This document shows, piece by piece, positions 26,928 to 35,585 of a stretch of DNA of 64,000 nt (the stretch's first letter is position 1; every line of letters begins with the position of its first letter). The notes under the pieces were generated by a model. That model searched no databases. It saw only the letters and a program-made list of their open reading frames with translations, and had not been told where the DNA came from. The DNA is from Streptomyces sp. NBC_01451. GTDB taxonomy: Bacteria; Actinomycetota; Actinomycetes; Streptomycetales; Streptomycetaceae. Location of the stretch: positions 3,038,001-3,102,000 of the forward strand of contig NZ_CP109479.1 in the NCBI RefSeq assembly GCF_036227485.1, in the 5' to 3' direction. The position numbers and the translations under genes are program-made.

Positions 26928-27843
26928 AGCGGATCCTCGGGTCGAGTACGGCGTACAGGAGGTCGACGAGCAGGTTGGCGACCAGGAAGACGAGGACGAG
27001 GACGGTCACGAAGCCGACGACCGTCTGGGTGTTCTGGCGGAGGATGCCCTGATAGAGCTGGTAGCCGACGCCGTGGATGTTGAAGATCCGCTCGGTGACG
27101 ATCGCCCCGCCCATCAGCGCGCCGACGTCCGTACCGATGAAGGTGACCACGGGGATCAGGGAGTTGCGCAGCAGGTGGCGGGTGATCACCCGGCGCCTGG
27201 GCAGACCCTTGGCGACCGCCGTACGGACGTAGTCGGAGCGTCTGTTCTCCGCGATCGAGGTCCTCGTGAGTCGGGTCACGTAGGCCAGTGAGACCGAGGC
27301 CAGGACCAGGCCCGGCACGATCAGTTCGTCGAAGGGGGCGTCCGTCGACACCGATGGCTTGATCCAGCCCCACTCGACGCCCAGCAGGAGCTGGAGGAGC
27401 AGACCGGTGACGAAGGTCGGCACCGAGATGACGACCAGGGTGACCAGCAGGACGCCGGTGTCGACGGGCCTGCCCCGGCGCAGGCCCGTGACCACGCCCA
27501 GGGTGATGCCGATGACGACCTCGAAGACCACCGCCACGATGGTGAGCCGGATGGTGACGGGGAACGCCGTCGACATCAGCTCGGTGACCTTCTGGCCGTT
27601 GAAGGCGGTGCCGAAGTCGCCGGTGAAGACGTTGCCCATGTAGGTCAGGTATTGCTGCCACACGGGCTTGTCGAGGCCGAACTCCTTGCGGAGCTGGGCG
27701 GCCGTGGCCGGGTCGCACTGCCGGTCGCCGCAGAGGCCCGCGATGGGGTCGCCCATCACGTTCACCATCAGGAAGATCAACAGTGTGGCGCCGATGAAGA
27801 CCGGGATCATCTGCAGCAGACGCCGGATCACATACCGTCCCAT
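26920..27843 (-). CDS. oppB: Oligopeptide ABC transporter permease (OppB-like)
   Basis: A 307-residue permease with the OppB start MGRYVIRRLLQMIPVFIGAT, six predicted helices and the EAA region YVRTAVAKGLPRRRVITRHL followed by GGAIVTERIFNIHGVG. It forms the membrane channel with OppC. The loop after helix 1 holds LCGDRQCDP, a cysteine pair often seen in the actinobacterial members. GGAG lies five bases before ATG 27843. Confidence 0.92.
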   Translation of the reverse strand: MGRYVIRRLLQMIPVFIGATLLIFLMVNVMGDPIAGLCGDRQCDPATAAQLRKEFGLDKPVWQQYLTYMGNVFTGDFGTAFNGQKVTELMSTAFPVTIRLTIVAVVFEVVIGITLGVVTGLRRGRPVDTGVLLVTLVVISVPTFVTGLLLQLLLGVEWGWIKPSVSTDAPFDELIVPGLVLASVSLAYVTRLTRTSIAENRRSDYVRTAVAKGLPRRRVITRHLLRNSLIPVVTFIGTDVGALMGGAIVTERIFNIHGVGYQLYQGILRQNTQTVVGFVTVLVLVFLVANLLVDLLYAVLDPRIRYA

Positions 27844-27861
27844 GAGGGCTCCGGAGGTTGT

Positions 27862-27900
27862 GGGGACGGGCGCTCCAAGAGGTTCCGAGAGGCCCGCCCC
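27862..27900 (-). other. Intra-operon hairpin between oppA-like and oppB-like genes
   Basis: GGGGACGGGC (27862-27871) can pair with GCCCGCCCC (27892-27900) with one mismatch, in the 73-base gap after the binding-protein gene. In the direction of transcription it follows the lipoprotein gene and precedes the permease, which fits a partial terminator or mRNA-stabilising hairpin that lowers permease expression relative to the binding protein. Confidence 0.45.
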
Positions 27901-27916
27901 GCGACGGCTCAGCCGG

Positions 27917-29563
27917 TCAGCTGACCTTGATCTCGCTGTACACGGGCAGGCTGAACGGGTTCAGTGCCACGTTCGAGAGGCGCTCCGAGTAGCCGGCGCT
28001 GCCGTTCTGGTACCAGAGCGGGATGGCGCCCATGTCGTCCCGCAGGACCTCCTCGGCCTGCTGGAACAGCTCGACGGCCTTGGCGCGGTCGGTCTCCGCG
28101 TTGGCCTCGTCGACGAGCTTGTCGAACTCCTTGCTGGTCCACTTGCCGTCGTTGGAGGAGGCGTTGGTGTAGTAGAGCGGCTGGAGGAAGTTCTGGATGA
28201 GCGGGTAGTCCATCTGCCAGCCGGCCCGGAAGGGGCCCGACATCTTCGACGAGGTGATCTGGTTGCGGTAGTCGGCGAAGGTGCCGACGGGGTTGCCGAC
28301 GCAGGCCTTGTCATTGCCGAGCACGTTGTTGACGCTGTTGCAGACCGCGTCGACCCACTGCTTGTGCGAGCCGGTGTCCGCGTTGTACGAGATCTTGACC
28401 TGTCCGCCGGGGAACCCGCCGCCCTCCTCGATGAGCTTCTTGGCCTCCTCGGGGTCGTACTCGCAGGCGTCGCCGCACAGGCCCTCCTTGAAGCCGCCCT
28501 CCTCGCCGAGGACCGGTGAGGTCCAGTCGGTGGCGGGGGTGCGGGTCTTCTGGAAGATCGTGTCGGTGATCTGCTCGCGGTTGATCGCCCGGGAGAGCCC
28601 GGTGCGGACCTTCTCCATGCCGGGCTTGTCCCAGTCCTTGTCGTAGAACGGGAAGGCGAGGGTCTGGATGATGCCGGCGGGGGTGTTGATGTACCGGTCG
28701 CCGAGGTCGCTCTTGACGTTCCCCAGCTGGGCGGCGGGCACGTCGTCGACGAGGTCGAGGTTGCCGGCCATCAGGTCGGTGTAGGCGGTGTTGTTGTCGG
28801 TGTAGACCTTGAGGTCGACGCCGCCGTTCTGGGCCTTGTCCGGGCCGGAGTAGGCGTCCCACTTGCGCAGGGACATCTGCGAGCCCTTGGTGTACGAGTC
28901 GATCGAGTACGGGCCGTTGCCGACGGGCTTGCTCACCCAGGCCGCGTGATCGTCGAAGAAGGCCTGGGGCAGCGGCGAGAAGGCCGCGTAGCCGAGGGTG
29001 TCGGGGAACGTCGAGAACTTCTGGTTGAGCTTGACGGTGAAGGTGTTGGTGCCGGTCACCTTGAGCCCGGAGAGCGTGTCGGCGGTCTGCTTGCCGCCGT
29101 CCTCGGGGTGGGTCTTGTCGTAGCCGTCGATGTAGCCGAAGAAGTAGGCGTTCTTCTGGTTGTTCTTCAGACTGGCGCCGTAGTTCCAGGCGTCGACGAA
29201 CGACTTGGCGGTGACGGCCTCGCCGTTGCTGAACTTCCAGCCGTTCTTGATGGTGACGGTGAAGTTCTGCGAGTCGGTCGTCTCGATCTTCTCGGCCATC
29301 ATGTTGTCGGCCTTGCCGGTCTTGGCGTCGTACCGCTTCAGACCGCGGAAGATCATGTCGAGGACCTTGCCGCCCTGCACCTCGTTGGTGTTGGCGGGCT
29401 CCAGCGGGTTCTGCGGGTCGCCCCAGGACGAGCTGAGGATGCCGGAGCCGTCGCCGGAGCCGCTGCCGCCGCCGCTGTCGTCGTCACCGCCCCCGCAGGC
29501 GGTCGCCGTGAGGGCGACCGCCACCGCGCATGCGGCCCATCGGGCGTGCGTGGCTCCACGCAT
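27917..29563 (-). CDS. oppA: Oligopeptide-binding lipoprotein (OppA-like)
   Basis: A 548-residue family 5 extracellular solute-binding protein. The signal peptide (MRGATHARWAACAVAVALTA) ends in the lipobox TATAC with Cys23 as the lipid attachment site, followed by a Gly/Asp/Ser linker. The mature part begins ILSSSWGDPQNPLEPANTNE and carries the SBP_bac_5 region with NGWKFSNGEAVTAKSFVDAW. It captures peptides outside the membrane and delivers them to OppBC. It is the first gene of the operon, with GGAGG before ATG 29563. By gene order it matches S. coelicolor SCO5117-5121 (from memory). Confidence 0.93.
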   Translation of the reverse strand: MRGATHARWAACAVAVALTATACGGGDDDSGGGSGSGDGSGILSSSWGDPQNPLEPANTNEVQGGKVLDMIFRGLKRYDAKTGKADNMMAEKIETTDSQNFTVTIKNGWKFSNGEAVTAKSFVDAWNYGASLKNNQKNAYFFGYIDGYDKTHPEDGGKQTADTLSGLKVTGTNTFTVKLNQKFSTFPDTLGYAAFSPLPQAFFDDHAAWVSKPVGNGPYSIDSYTKGSQMSLRKWDAYSGPDKAQNGGVDLKVYTDNNTAYTDLMAGNLDLVDDVPAAQLGNVKSDLGDRYINTPAGIIQTLAFPFYDKDWDKPGMEKVRTGLSRAINREQITDTIFQKTRTPATDWTSPVLGEEGGFKEGLCGDACEYDPEEAKKLIEEGGGFPGGQVKISYNADTGSHKQWVDAVCNSVNNVLGNDKACVGNPVGTFADYRNQITSSKMSGPFRAGWQMDYPLIQNFLQPLYYTNASSNDGKWTSKEFDKLVDEANAETDRAKAVELFQQAEEVLRDDMGAIPLWYQNGSAGYSERLSNVALNPFSLPVYSEIKVS

Positions 29564-29843
29564 GGAGTGCCTCCAGTTCAGTGCGCCGTACCGTTACCGG
29601 CAAATATCGGTGCACAGCACCCATACCGCACGTCTACTCGGCCCGTACGGGTTTACCTCCCGCTTTGGTCATGGCGGCCCAAAGCCGACCCAAGTGACGC
29701 ACCACCCCTGAGTCAAAGGGCAAAAGTCCAGATCAAAGGCGTCAATGAAGCATTGACGCCGACTGAACCCGCGCTGAAAAGTCGTATTCAGCCCGCTGTT
29801 CTGCTGTACGCGGGGCCCTTCACCACTCCGGGCCTGGAGCACC
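29564..29843. promoter_or_regulatory. Divergent control region of the opp and bldK-like operons
   Basis: 280 bases between the opp binding-protein gene (minus) and the first permease gene of the plus-strand operon. It must hold both promoters. The clearest element is the inverted repeat at 29738-29760. I see no convincing pair of -35/-10 boxes with usual spacing. Confidence 0.6.
29738..29760. promoter_or_regulatory. Perfect 10-base inverted repeat, operator candidate
   Basis: GGCGTCAATG-AAG-CATTGACGCC: perfect ten-base arms with a three-base centre, 84 bases before the plus-strand permease start. The sequence is more AT-rich than its surroundings and symmetrical enough for a dimeric regulator. 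It could control one or both peptide-transport operons. Confidence 0.65.
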
Positions 29844-30872
29844 ATGACCTCGCCTATGCCTTCCGCCACCGCACCCCAGGTGGCGGCCGATTCCGGTGCC
29901 GTGCCGCCGGCGCCATCCGCGCCGGCCCGCGGCGGCACCGGCCGCTCGCCGGGGCGGATCGCCTGGCTGCGTTTCCGGCGCGACCGCACCGGGGTCGTCT
30001 CGGCCGTCGTGGTCGTGCTGTTCTTCGCGGCCGGCATCGGCGCCCCGCTGATCGCCAAGGTCTACGGCAAGGACCCGTACACGACGTACGGCCAGAACGG
30101 CACCGGTCTCCTCAACGAGTTCGGGTTCCCGATCCGGCCCAACGGCGGCATCAGCGGCGACTTCTGGTTCGGGGTCGAGCCGCAGCTCGGCCGGGACGTC
30201 TTCACCCTGCTGCTGTACGGCATCCGCAACTCGCTGCTCATCGCCACGGTGACGACAGCGCTGGTCACCCTGTTCGGCATCGCCGTCGGTCTCACGGCCG
30301 GCTATCTGGGCGGGCGCATCGACGGCTTCGTCGGCCGGGTCATCGACATCCTGCTGGCGTTCCCCTCCACCCTGTTCTTCATCGCCTTCTGGCCGGTGAT
30401 GATCTCCGTCTTCGTGTCGCCGGAGGAGAACACCCCGACCTGGCTGACCGTCGTCAGCCTCATCTCCGTGATGACCGCGTTCGGCTGGGCGCCCATCGCC
30501 CGGCTGCTGCGCGGTGAGGTACTCGCCCTGCGTGAACGGGAGTTCGTCGAGTCCGCCAAGGTCACCGGCGCCTCCCCGGCCCGGATCATCTTCCGGGAAC
30601 TGCTGCCCAACCTGTGGACCCCGATCCTCATCCAGGCCACCCTCGCGCTGCCCATGTACGTCACCACCGAGGCGGCGCTCGCCTTCCTCGGGGTCGGGCT
30701 CAGCGACCCCACGCCCGACTGGGGCGTGATGATCCAGCGCGGGGCGCAGGTCTACCAGAACGACATCACCTACATGCTCTTCCCCGGCCTGTCGATGGTG
30801 ATCTTCGTGATCGCCTTCAACCTCCTCGGCGACTCCGTGCGCGACGCACTGGACCCGAAGACCAGGCGCTGA
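29844..30872 (+). CDS. Peptide ABC transporter permease, BldKA/OppC-like
   Basis: A 342-residue permease. A polar N-terminus leads to SPGRIAWLRFRRDRTGVVSA, the first helix, and a periplasmic loop with WFGVEPQLGRDVFTLLLYG; the EAA loop is ESAKVTGASPARIIFRELLPN. It aligns by eye over its whole length with the bldKA product of this window (same PQLGRDVF loop, same GDSVRDALDPK end), so the two are paralogues and differ from the OppC of the opp operon. It opens a four-gene operon on the plus strand. GGAG lies four bases before ATG 29844; ATG 29856 is possible. Confidence 0.9.
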   Translation: MTSPMPSATAPQVAADSGAVPPAPSAPARGGTGRSPGRIAWLRFRRDRTGVVSAVVVVLFFAAGIGAPLIAKVYGKDPYTTYGQNGTGLLNEFGFPIRPNGGISGDFWFGVEPQLGRDVFTLLLYGIRNSLLIATVTTALVTLFGIAVGLTAGYLGGRIDGFVGRVIDILLAFPSTLFFIAFWPVMISVFVSPEENTPTWLTVVSLISVMTAFGWAPIARLLRGEVLALREREFVESAKVTGASPARIIFRELLPNLWTPILIQATLALPMYVTTEAALAFLGVGLSDPTPDWGVMIQRGAQVYQNDITYMLFPGLSMVIFVIAFNLLGDSVRDALDPKTRR

Positions 30873-30939
30873 ACAGCAGCACCGGCCTCCTCCCCCGCAC
30901 GGGAAACACCCCTTCTCCCTGATTCAGGCAGGACACCCC

Positions 30940-32724
30940 ATGTCTCTCTCCCGCAGAAACTTCGTCATCGCCACATCCGTAGCCGCCGGCGGCTCCATGG
31001 TCCTGTCCGCGTGCAGCAGCGGAGGGGGAGGCGGTGGCGGTACGTCGGGGGGCGGCGACGCGGCCGGGACCGGCAAGTTCGCGACGGTCACCATCGGCAC
31101 CAAGGAGGACTCCACGGGGCCCTCGCCGGAGATCCCGGGGGCGAAGAAGGGCGGCACGATCCGGCCGATCGGCCCGCAGGACTTCTCGCACCTCGACCCG
31201 CAGCGCATCTACTACTCGTGGAACTCCGAGGTCGGCAACCTCTACATCCGCTGTCTGACCGGCTACCGCATCGACGGCGGCGCGATGAAGCTCGTCGGCG
31301 ACCTCGCCACCGACACCGGCACCATGTCGGACGGCGGCAGGACCTGGACCTTCACCCTGAAGGACGGACTGAAGTGGGAGGACGGCAGCGAGCTGACCGT
31401 CGAGGACGTACGGCACGGCATCGAGCGCGGCTTCGCCTCCTTCACCACCGAGGGCGCCACCTACCTCCAGGCCGCGCTGACCGGCACCAACGACTTCCGC
31501 TCGGTCTACAAGGGCCCGTACGACGGCAAGCACCTCGACTCGGTCGTCACGGACACCGCGAAGAAGACGATCACCTTCCACCTCAAGACGGCCCGCCCCG
31601 ACCTCAACTGGACGCTGGCGATGCAGTCGTACGGGGCGGTGCCCGCCAAGCACGACACCAAGGAGAAGTACGACAAGGACCCGTTCTCCTGCGGGCCCTA
31701 CCGGCTCTCGCAGCACTCCGTCGACAAGTCGCTGACGATGGTCCGCAACACCCACTGGGACCCGGCGACCGACCCGATCCGCAACGCCTACCCGGACTCC
31801 TTCGCCTTCGAGTTCGGCCCCGAGGCGCTCCAGAGCACCGACCGGCTGATCGCGGACTCCGGGACCGACCAGTACGCCGTGATGGCGTACAGCGGGGTGC
31901 CCGCCGAGCGCATCCAGAAGGTGCTGACGACGCCCGCGCTGAAGAGCCGTACCGTCGACGGACTGCTGACCGGCCTGTACTACTACGCCATCAACTGCAA
32001 GCGGATCACCGACCTGAAGGTCCGTCAGGCGCTCAACTACGCCTGGCCGTTGCAGCAGATCCGGACCATCTACGGCGGCCCGTCCGCCGGCGACTACGCG
32101 ACCACGATCCTCGGCCCGGACATGGCGGGCCGGGTGAAGTTCGACATCTACGGCAAGCTGGCGAAGCCGCAGGGCGACACCGCGAAGGCGAAGGCGCTGC
32201 TGAAGGAGGCCGGCAAGCTCGGCCAGAAGATCGTCTACACCTACCCGCAGGGCGGCAACGACGCCTACGAGAAGACGAAGGTCGTCATCGCCAACGCCCT
32301 GAAGGCGGCGGGCTTCGACCCGGTGATCAAGCCGGTGGAGTCGACCAGCTACTACGACCAGATCCAGCAGATCGACAACTCCTTCGACGTGATGTGGTTC
32401 GGCTGGTCCCCCGACTGGCCCACCGGCTACACCATGCTCCAGCCCCTCTTCGACGGCCGGGTCATCGCCAACGGCGCCAACAACGTCTCCCAGCTGAAGG
32501 TGAACTGGGTCGACGCGGCGATCGACAAGGCCGCCGCGATCACCGACCCGACGAAGGCCAACGCGGCGTGGGCGGCCCTGGACAAGGAGCTCATGGAGAA
32601 GGAGGCGCCGATCATCCCGGAGACGTACCAGCGCCGCTTCTACCTGTACGGCAGCAAGGTGGGTGGCACGGAGTACGACCCCCTGAACTCGTCGTTCGTC
32701 CTTTACAAGCTGTACGCGAAGTAG
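30940..32724 (+). CDS. Peptide-binding lipoprotein with twin-arginine signal, BldKB-like
   Basis: A 594-residue SBP_bac_5 protein. The signal has the twin-arginine motif SRRNFV (residues 4-9), a hydrophobic stretch and the lipobox LSAC with Cys25, so it should leave the cell folded through Tat and be lipidated; BldKB in this window has an ordinary Sec-type signal. The mature part aligns with BldKB (LVGDLATDTG...SDGGRTWTFTLKDGLKWEDG, and HLKTARPDLNWTLAMQSYG). The 67-base gap to the upstream permease gene holds a short leader with AGG before the ATG. It is followed by a repeat and a strong hairpin. Confidence 0.9.
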   Translation: MSLSRRNFVIATSVAAGGSMVLSACSSGGGGGGGTSGGGDAAGTGKFATVTIGTKEDSTGPSPEIPGAKKGGTIRPIGPQDFSHLDPQRIYYSWNSEVGNLYIRCLTGYRIDGGAMKLVGDLATDTGTMSDGGRTWTFTLKDGLKWEDGSELTVEDVRHGIERGFASFTTEGATYLQAALTGTNDFRSVYKGPYDGKHLDSVVTDTAKKTITFHLKTARPDLNWTLAMQSYGAVPAKHDTKEKYDKDPFSCGPYRLSQHSVDKSLTMVRNTHWDPATDPIRNAYPDSFAFEFGPEALQSTDRLIADSGTDQYAVMAYSGVPAERIQKVLTTPALKSRTVDGLLTGLYYYAINCKRITDLKVRQALNYAWPLQQIRTIYGGPSAGDYATTILGPDMAGRVKFDIYGKLAKPQGDTAKAKALLKEAGKLGQKIVYTYPQGGNDAYEKTKVVIANALKAAGFDPVIKPVESTSYYDQIQQIDNSFDVMWFGWSPDWPTGYTMLQPLFDGRVIANGANNVSQLKVNWVDAAIDKAAAITDPTKANAAWAALDKELMEKEAPIIPETYQRRFYLYGSKVGGTEYDPLNSSFVLYKLYAK

Positions 32725-32741
32725 AGCTGGAACTGCGGTTC

Positions 32742-32800
32742 TTCGGCTGCGGGCCGGTGGGGGCTGGTCGCGCAGTTCCCCGCGCCCCTGAAGGGGCGCG
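32742..32800. repeat. Streptomyces intergenic repeat (GCGCCCC hairpin family)
   Basis: The string GGCTGGTCGCGCAGTTCCCC followed by CGCGCCCC-TGAA-GGGGCGCG (32781-32800) is a repeat I recognise from many Streptomyces chromosomes. Its end forms an eight-base-pair hairpin. It lies 15-75 bases after the lipoprotein stop and may act as a weak terminator. Confidence 0.75.
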
Positions 32801-32851
32801 TTACCGCACCGGAGTCCATCGATACCCCCGCCCTCCTCCCACCCGACCACT

Positions 32852-32887
32852 CCGGCACCGGTCCCACCCACCAGGGACCGGTGCCGG
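32852..32887 (+). other. Strong intra-operon hairpin after the lipoprotein gene
   Basis: Perfect 14-base-pair stem CCGGCACCGGTCCC / GGGACCGGTGCCGG around an eight-base loop, 26 bases before the permease start. No T-run. As an intra-operon hairpin it may let only part of the transcripts continue into the permease and ATPase genes; it could also be a full terminator with a new promoter beyond it. Confidence 0.7.
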
Positions 32888-32913
32888 GGGTTCCGCCAGG
32901 GAATCCGATCGCC

Positions 32914-33897
32914 ATGTTCCGCTTCATCCTCCGCCGGACGCTCAGCGCGCTGATGATCCTCCTCGTCATCAGCGCGATCACCTTCGTCCTCTTCTACGTC
33001 GCCCCGCGCGACCCGGCCCGCAGCGCCTGCGGCAAGCTCTGCACACCGGAGACGCTCGCGCTGGTCAGGCGCAACCTGGGCATCGACGAACCGCTGCCGG
33101 TGCAGTACTGGCACTGGCTGGCGGGCGTGTTCGTGGGCCGTGACTACACGGGCCTCGGGCACTGCGCGGCACCCTGCCTCGGCTACTCCTTCACCAACCA
33201 CGAGCCGGTCCTCGGTCTGATCACCAACCGCTTCCCCACCACGCTCTCCCTCGCCCTGGGCAGCACGGTGGTCTTCGTGGTCCTCGGCGTCGGCACGGGC
33301 ATGCTCGCGGCGGTGAAGCAGGGCCGGCCCCTGGACAAGATCGCGTCGTCGCTCTCGCTGATCGGCTCGTCCCTGCAGATCTACATCGTCGGCGTGGTCG
33401 CCATGTACTACCTCTCCGACCAGTGGGGCATCCTCCCCCGCCCCCAGGACAGCGTCGGCTTCACCCAGGACCCGGTGGCCTGGTTCAAGGGACTGCTGCT
33501 GCCCTGGTTCGTCCTCGCGATCATCTTCACCGCCAACTACACCCGGATGACCCGCTCCCAGCTCGTGGAGACCCTCGCCGAGGACTACGTCCGTACGGCC
33601 CGCGCCAAGGGCCTGTCCCGCCGCACGGTGTTCTTCCGGTTCGCCTGGCGGGGCGCCATGGGCCCGATCGTCACGATCCTGGGCCTCGACATCGGCTATC
33701 TGCTCGGCGGCGCGATCATCACCGAGGAGACCTTCGGCCTGCACGGCATCGGCGCCCTGTCCATCAAGGCGGTACGGGACAACGACCTGCCGCTGCTGCT
33801 GGGGGTGGTCCTGGTGGCCGCGGCGGCGATCGTCGTGGCGAACATCGTCGTGGACGCGGTGTACGCGCTGATCGACCCGCGGATCAGGCTGGCGTAG
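32914..33897 (+). CDS. Peptide ABC transporter permease, BldKC/OppB-like
   Basis: A 327-residue permease starting MFRFILRRTLSALMILLVIS. It has the OppB pattern of one N-terminal helix, a loop with RSACGKLCTPETLALVRRNLG and five further helices, and the EAA region YVRTARAKGLSRRTVFFRFAW followed by GGAIITEETFGLHGIG. It aligns with the bldKC product (same CGK-C loop and FYVAP/FVAAP motif). I chose ATG 32914 because the protein character begins there; the ribosome binding site (AGGGAA) is weak and far. Confidence 0.9.
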   Translation: MFRFILRRTLSALMILLVISAITFVLFYVAPRDPARSACGKLCTPETLALVRRNLGIDEPLPVQYWHWLAGVFVGRDYTGLGHCAAPCLGYSFTNHEPVLGLITNRFPTTLSLALGSTVVFVVLGVGTGMLAAVKQGRPLDKIASSLSLIGSSLQIYIVGVVAMYYLSDQWGILPRPQDSVGFTQDPVAWFKGLLLPWFVLAIIFTANYTRMTRSQLVETLAEDYVRTARAKGLSRRTVFFRFAWRGAMGPIVTILGLDIGYLLGGAIITEETFGLHGIGALSIKAVRDNDLPLLLGVVLVAAAAIVVANIVVDAVYALIDPRIRLA

Positions 33898-33906
33898 GGA
33901 GACCTG

Positions 33907-34956
33907 ATGACCTCACCGCCCGGCCCGCCGCCGGCCGAGCCCTTCCTCTCCGTACGGGACCTGAAGGTGCACTTCGCCACCGACGACGGTGTGGTGCGGG
34001 CGGTGGACGGCCTGTCCTTCGACGTGGAGCGCGGCCGGACCCTGGGCATCGTCGGCGAGTCCGGCTCGGGCAAGTCGGTGACGAACCTGGCGATCCTGGG
34101 CCTGCACGACCGTACGCGGACCACGCTGGCCGGGGAGATCGTGCTGGACGGCAGGGAACTGCTGACGGCGCGGGAACGGGAACTGGAGAGGCTCCGCGGC
34201 AACAGGATGGCGATGATCTTCCAGGACGCGCTGGCGTCCCTGTCACCGTTCCACACCGTGGGCCGCCAGATCGCGGAGACGTACGCCAAGCACACGGGCG
34301 CGTCCCGCCGGGAGTCCCGGGCCCGCGCGGTGGAAATGCTGAGGCGCGTCGGCATCCCGCAGCCAGCGCTCCGGGCCGACGACTACCCCCACCAGTTCTC
34401 CGGTGGTATGCGCCAACGGGCGGTGATCGCCATGGCGTTGGTCTGCGACCCGGAACTCCTGATCGCCGACGAGCCGACGACGTCCCTGGACGTCACGGTC
34501 CAGGCCCAGATCATGGACCTGCTGAGGGACCTCCAGCAGGAGTTCGGCACGTCGATCGTCTTCATCACCCACGACCTCGGCGTCATCTCCCGTATGGCGG
34601 ACGACATCCTGGTGATGTACGCGGGCCGCGCGGTGGAGCGAGGCACCCGCAACGAAGTACTGAGGACGCCCGAACACCCTTACACCTGGGGCCTGTTGGA
34701 CTCGATGCCGACGCTGCGCGCCCCGGTGGACGTGCCGCTGTCGCCGATCCCGGGCACTCCCCCGTCACTCCTCGACCCGCTCCCGGGCTGCCGCTTCGAG
34801 CCGCGCTGCGCGTTCACCGAACAGACCCCGGAGGGCCACTGCGCGAGCCGGCGCCCCTACCTGCCCCGGACGCCCGCCCATGGCGCGGCCTGCCATCTGA
34901 CGCCGGCGCAGCGCGTGGAGTACCACGCCGACTACGTGGGCGTGAACCCCGGATGA
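33907..34956 (+). CDS. Peptide ABC transporter ATP-binding protein, BldKD/OppD-like (no OppF partner)
   Basis: A 349-residue ATPase with Walker A GESGSGKS (50-57), Q-loop FQDALASLSPF, signature FSGGMRQRA, Walker [15 protein letters not shown] and the cysteine-containing C-terminal extension CRFEPRCAFTEQTPEGHC. It is closest to BldKD in this window (PFHTVGRQIAE versus [11 protein letters not shown]). The operon ends here: the next gene, 30 bases on, is an Uma2 protein and not the second ATPase. Unless this subunit works as a homodimer, it must borrow an OppF-type ATPase, for example from bldKE or opp. It starts nine bases after the permease stop. Confidence 0.92.
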   Translation: MTSPPGPPPAEPFLSVRDLKVHFATDDGVVRAVDGLSFDVERGRTLGIVGESGSGKSVTNLAILGLHDRTRTTLAGEIVLDGRELLTARERELERLRGNRMAMIFQDALASLSPFHTVGRQIAETYAKHTGASRRESRARAVEMLRRVGIPQPALRADDYPHQFSGGMRQRAVIAMALVCDPELLIADEPTTSLDVTVQAQIMDLLRDLQQEFGTSIVFITHDLGVISRMADDILVMYAGRAVERGTRNEVLRTPEHPYTWGLLDSMPTLRAPVDVPLSPIPGTPPSLLDPLPGCRFEPRCAFTEQTPEGHCASRRPYLPRTPAHGAACHLTPAQRVEYHADYVGVNPG

Positions 34957-34986
34957 CAGGGAGAGCCTGATCGCTACCCTCTAGGT

Positions 34987-35571
34987 ATGGACTACGCGAA
35001 GATGCGCGCGATCGCCGAGGAGCTCACGGCCTACGCCGAAGAGCTCGAAGGGACCTGGAACGTCGAGATCGGCCCTTCAGGCCCCTTCCTGGCCATGATG
35101 AGCCCGTCGAAGCGTCACGAGGGCACAGTCCGGCGCATCCGTAACCAGCTCAACGCCCAGTTGCCCGACACGCACCCCGGCTATGTCTGCGAGAACGGCC
35201 CCGAGATCGAGCACCCAGCCATAAGCCGTATGCGTCGCCCCGATGCCGTCGTCATCCCCGAGGAGGTCCTCGACGAGGAGGGACTCGCTGTCGACGCGAC
35301 CCAGGTGCTGGCCGTCATCGAAGTCGTCTCGCCGTCCAACCCGAACAACGACTACGGCGAGAAGCTGGCCGAGTACCCCGCGATGGGCATCGCCCACTAC
35401 ATGATCGTCGATCCCCGCACGGGCACCATCGAGGTGCATTCAGACCCGTGCAAGGGCCGCTACGAGCGCAAGGACCCCTACATCTTCGGTGACGCGGTGC
35501 CGGTCGGCCCCTGGACCGTGCAGACCCACACGTTCCGCCGTTACGGGAAGGCCGGGAACGACCCGAGCTGA
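34987..35571 (+). CDS. Uma2 family (DUF820) endonuclease-like protein
   Basis: A 194-residue PD-(D/E)xK-fold protein: RRPDAVVIP gives the catalytic Asp and VLAVIEVVSPSN the Glu, followed by YGEKLAEYPAMGIAHYMIVD, the usual Uma2 order. Uma2 proteins are abundant in cyanobacteria and Streptomyces; activity and role are mostly unknown. It lies on the same strand as, and 30 bases after, the bldK-like ATPase gene, so it may be co-transcribed, though a functional link is doubtful. Confidence 0.85.
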   Translation: MDYAKMRAIAEELTAYAEELEGTWNVEIGPSGPFLAMMSPSKRHEGTVRRIRNQLNAQLPDTHPGYVCENGPEIEHPAISRMRRPDAVVIPEEVLDEEGLAVDATQVLAVIEVVSPSNPNNDYGEKLAEYPAMGIAHYMIVDPRTGTIEVHSDPCKGRYERKDPYIFGDAVPVGPWTVQTHTFRRYGKAGNDPS

Positions 35572-35585
35572 ACGCCCCCCGACGG

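Noticed and set aside
30817..33744. 975-codon open frame opposite the bldK-like lipoprotein and permease
   Set aside because: Runs across three real genes and their gaps; no start signal and no protein-like hydrophobic pattern.
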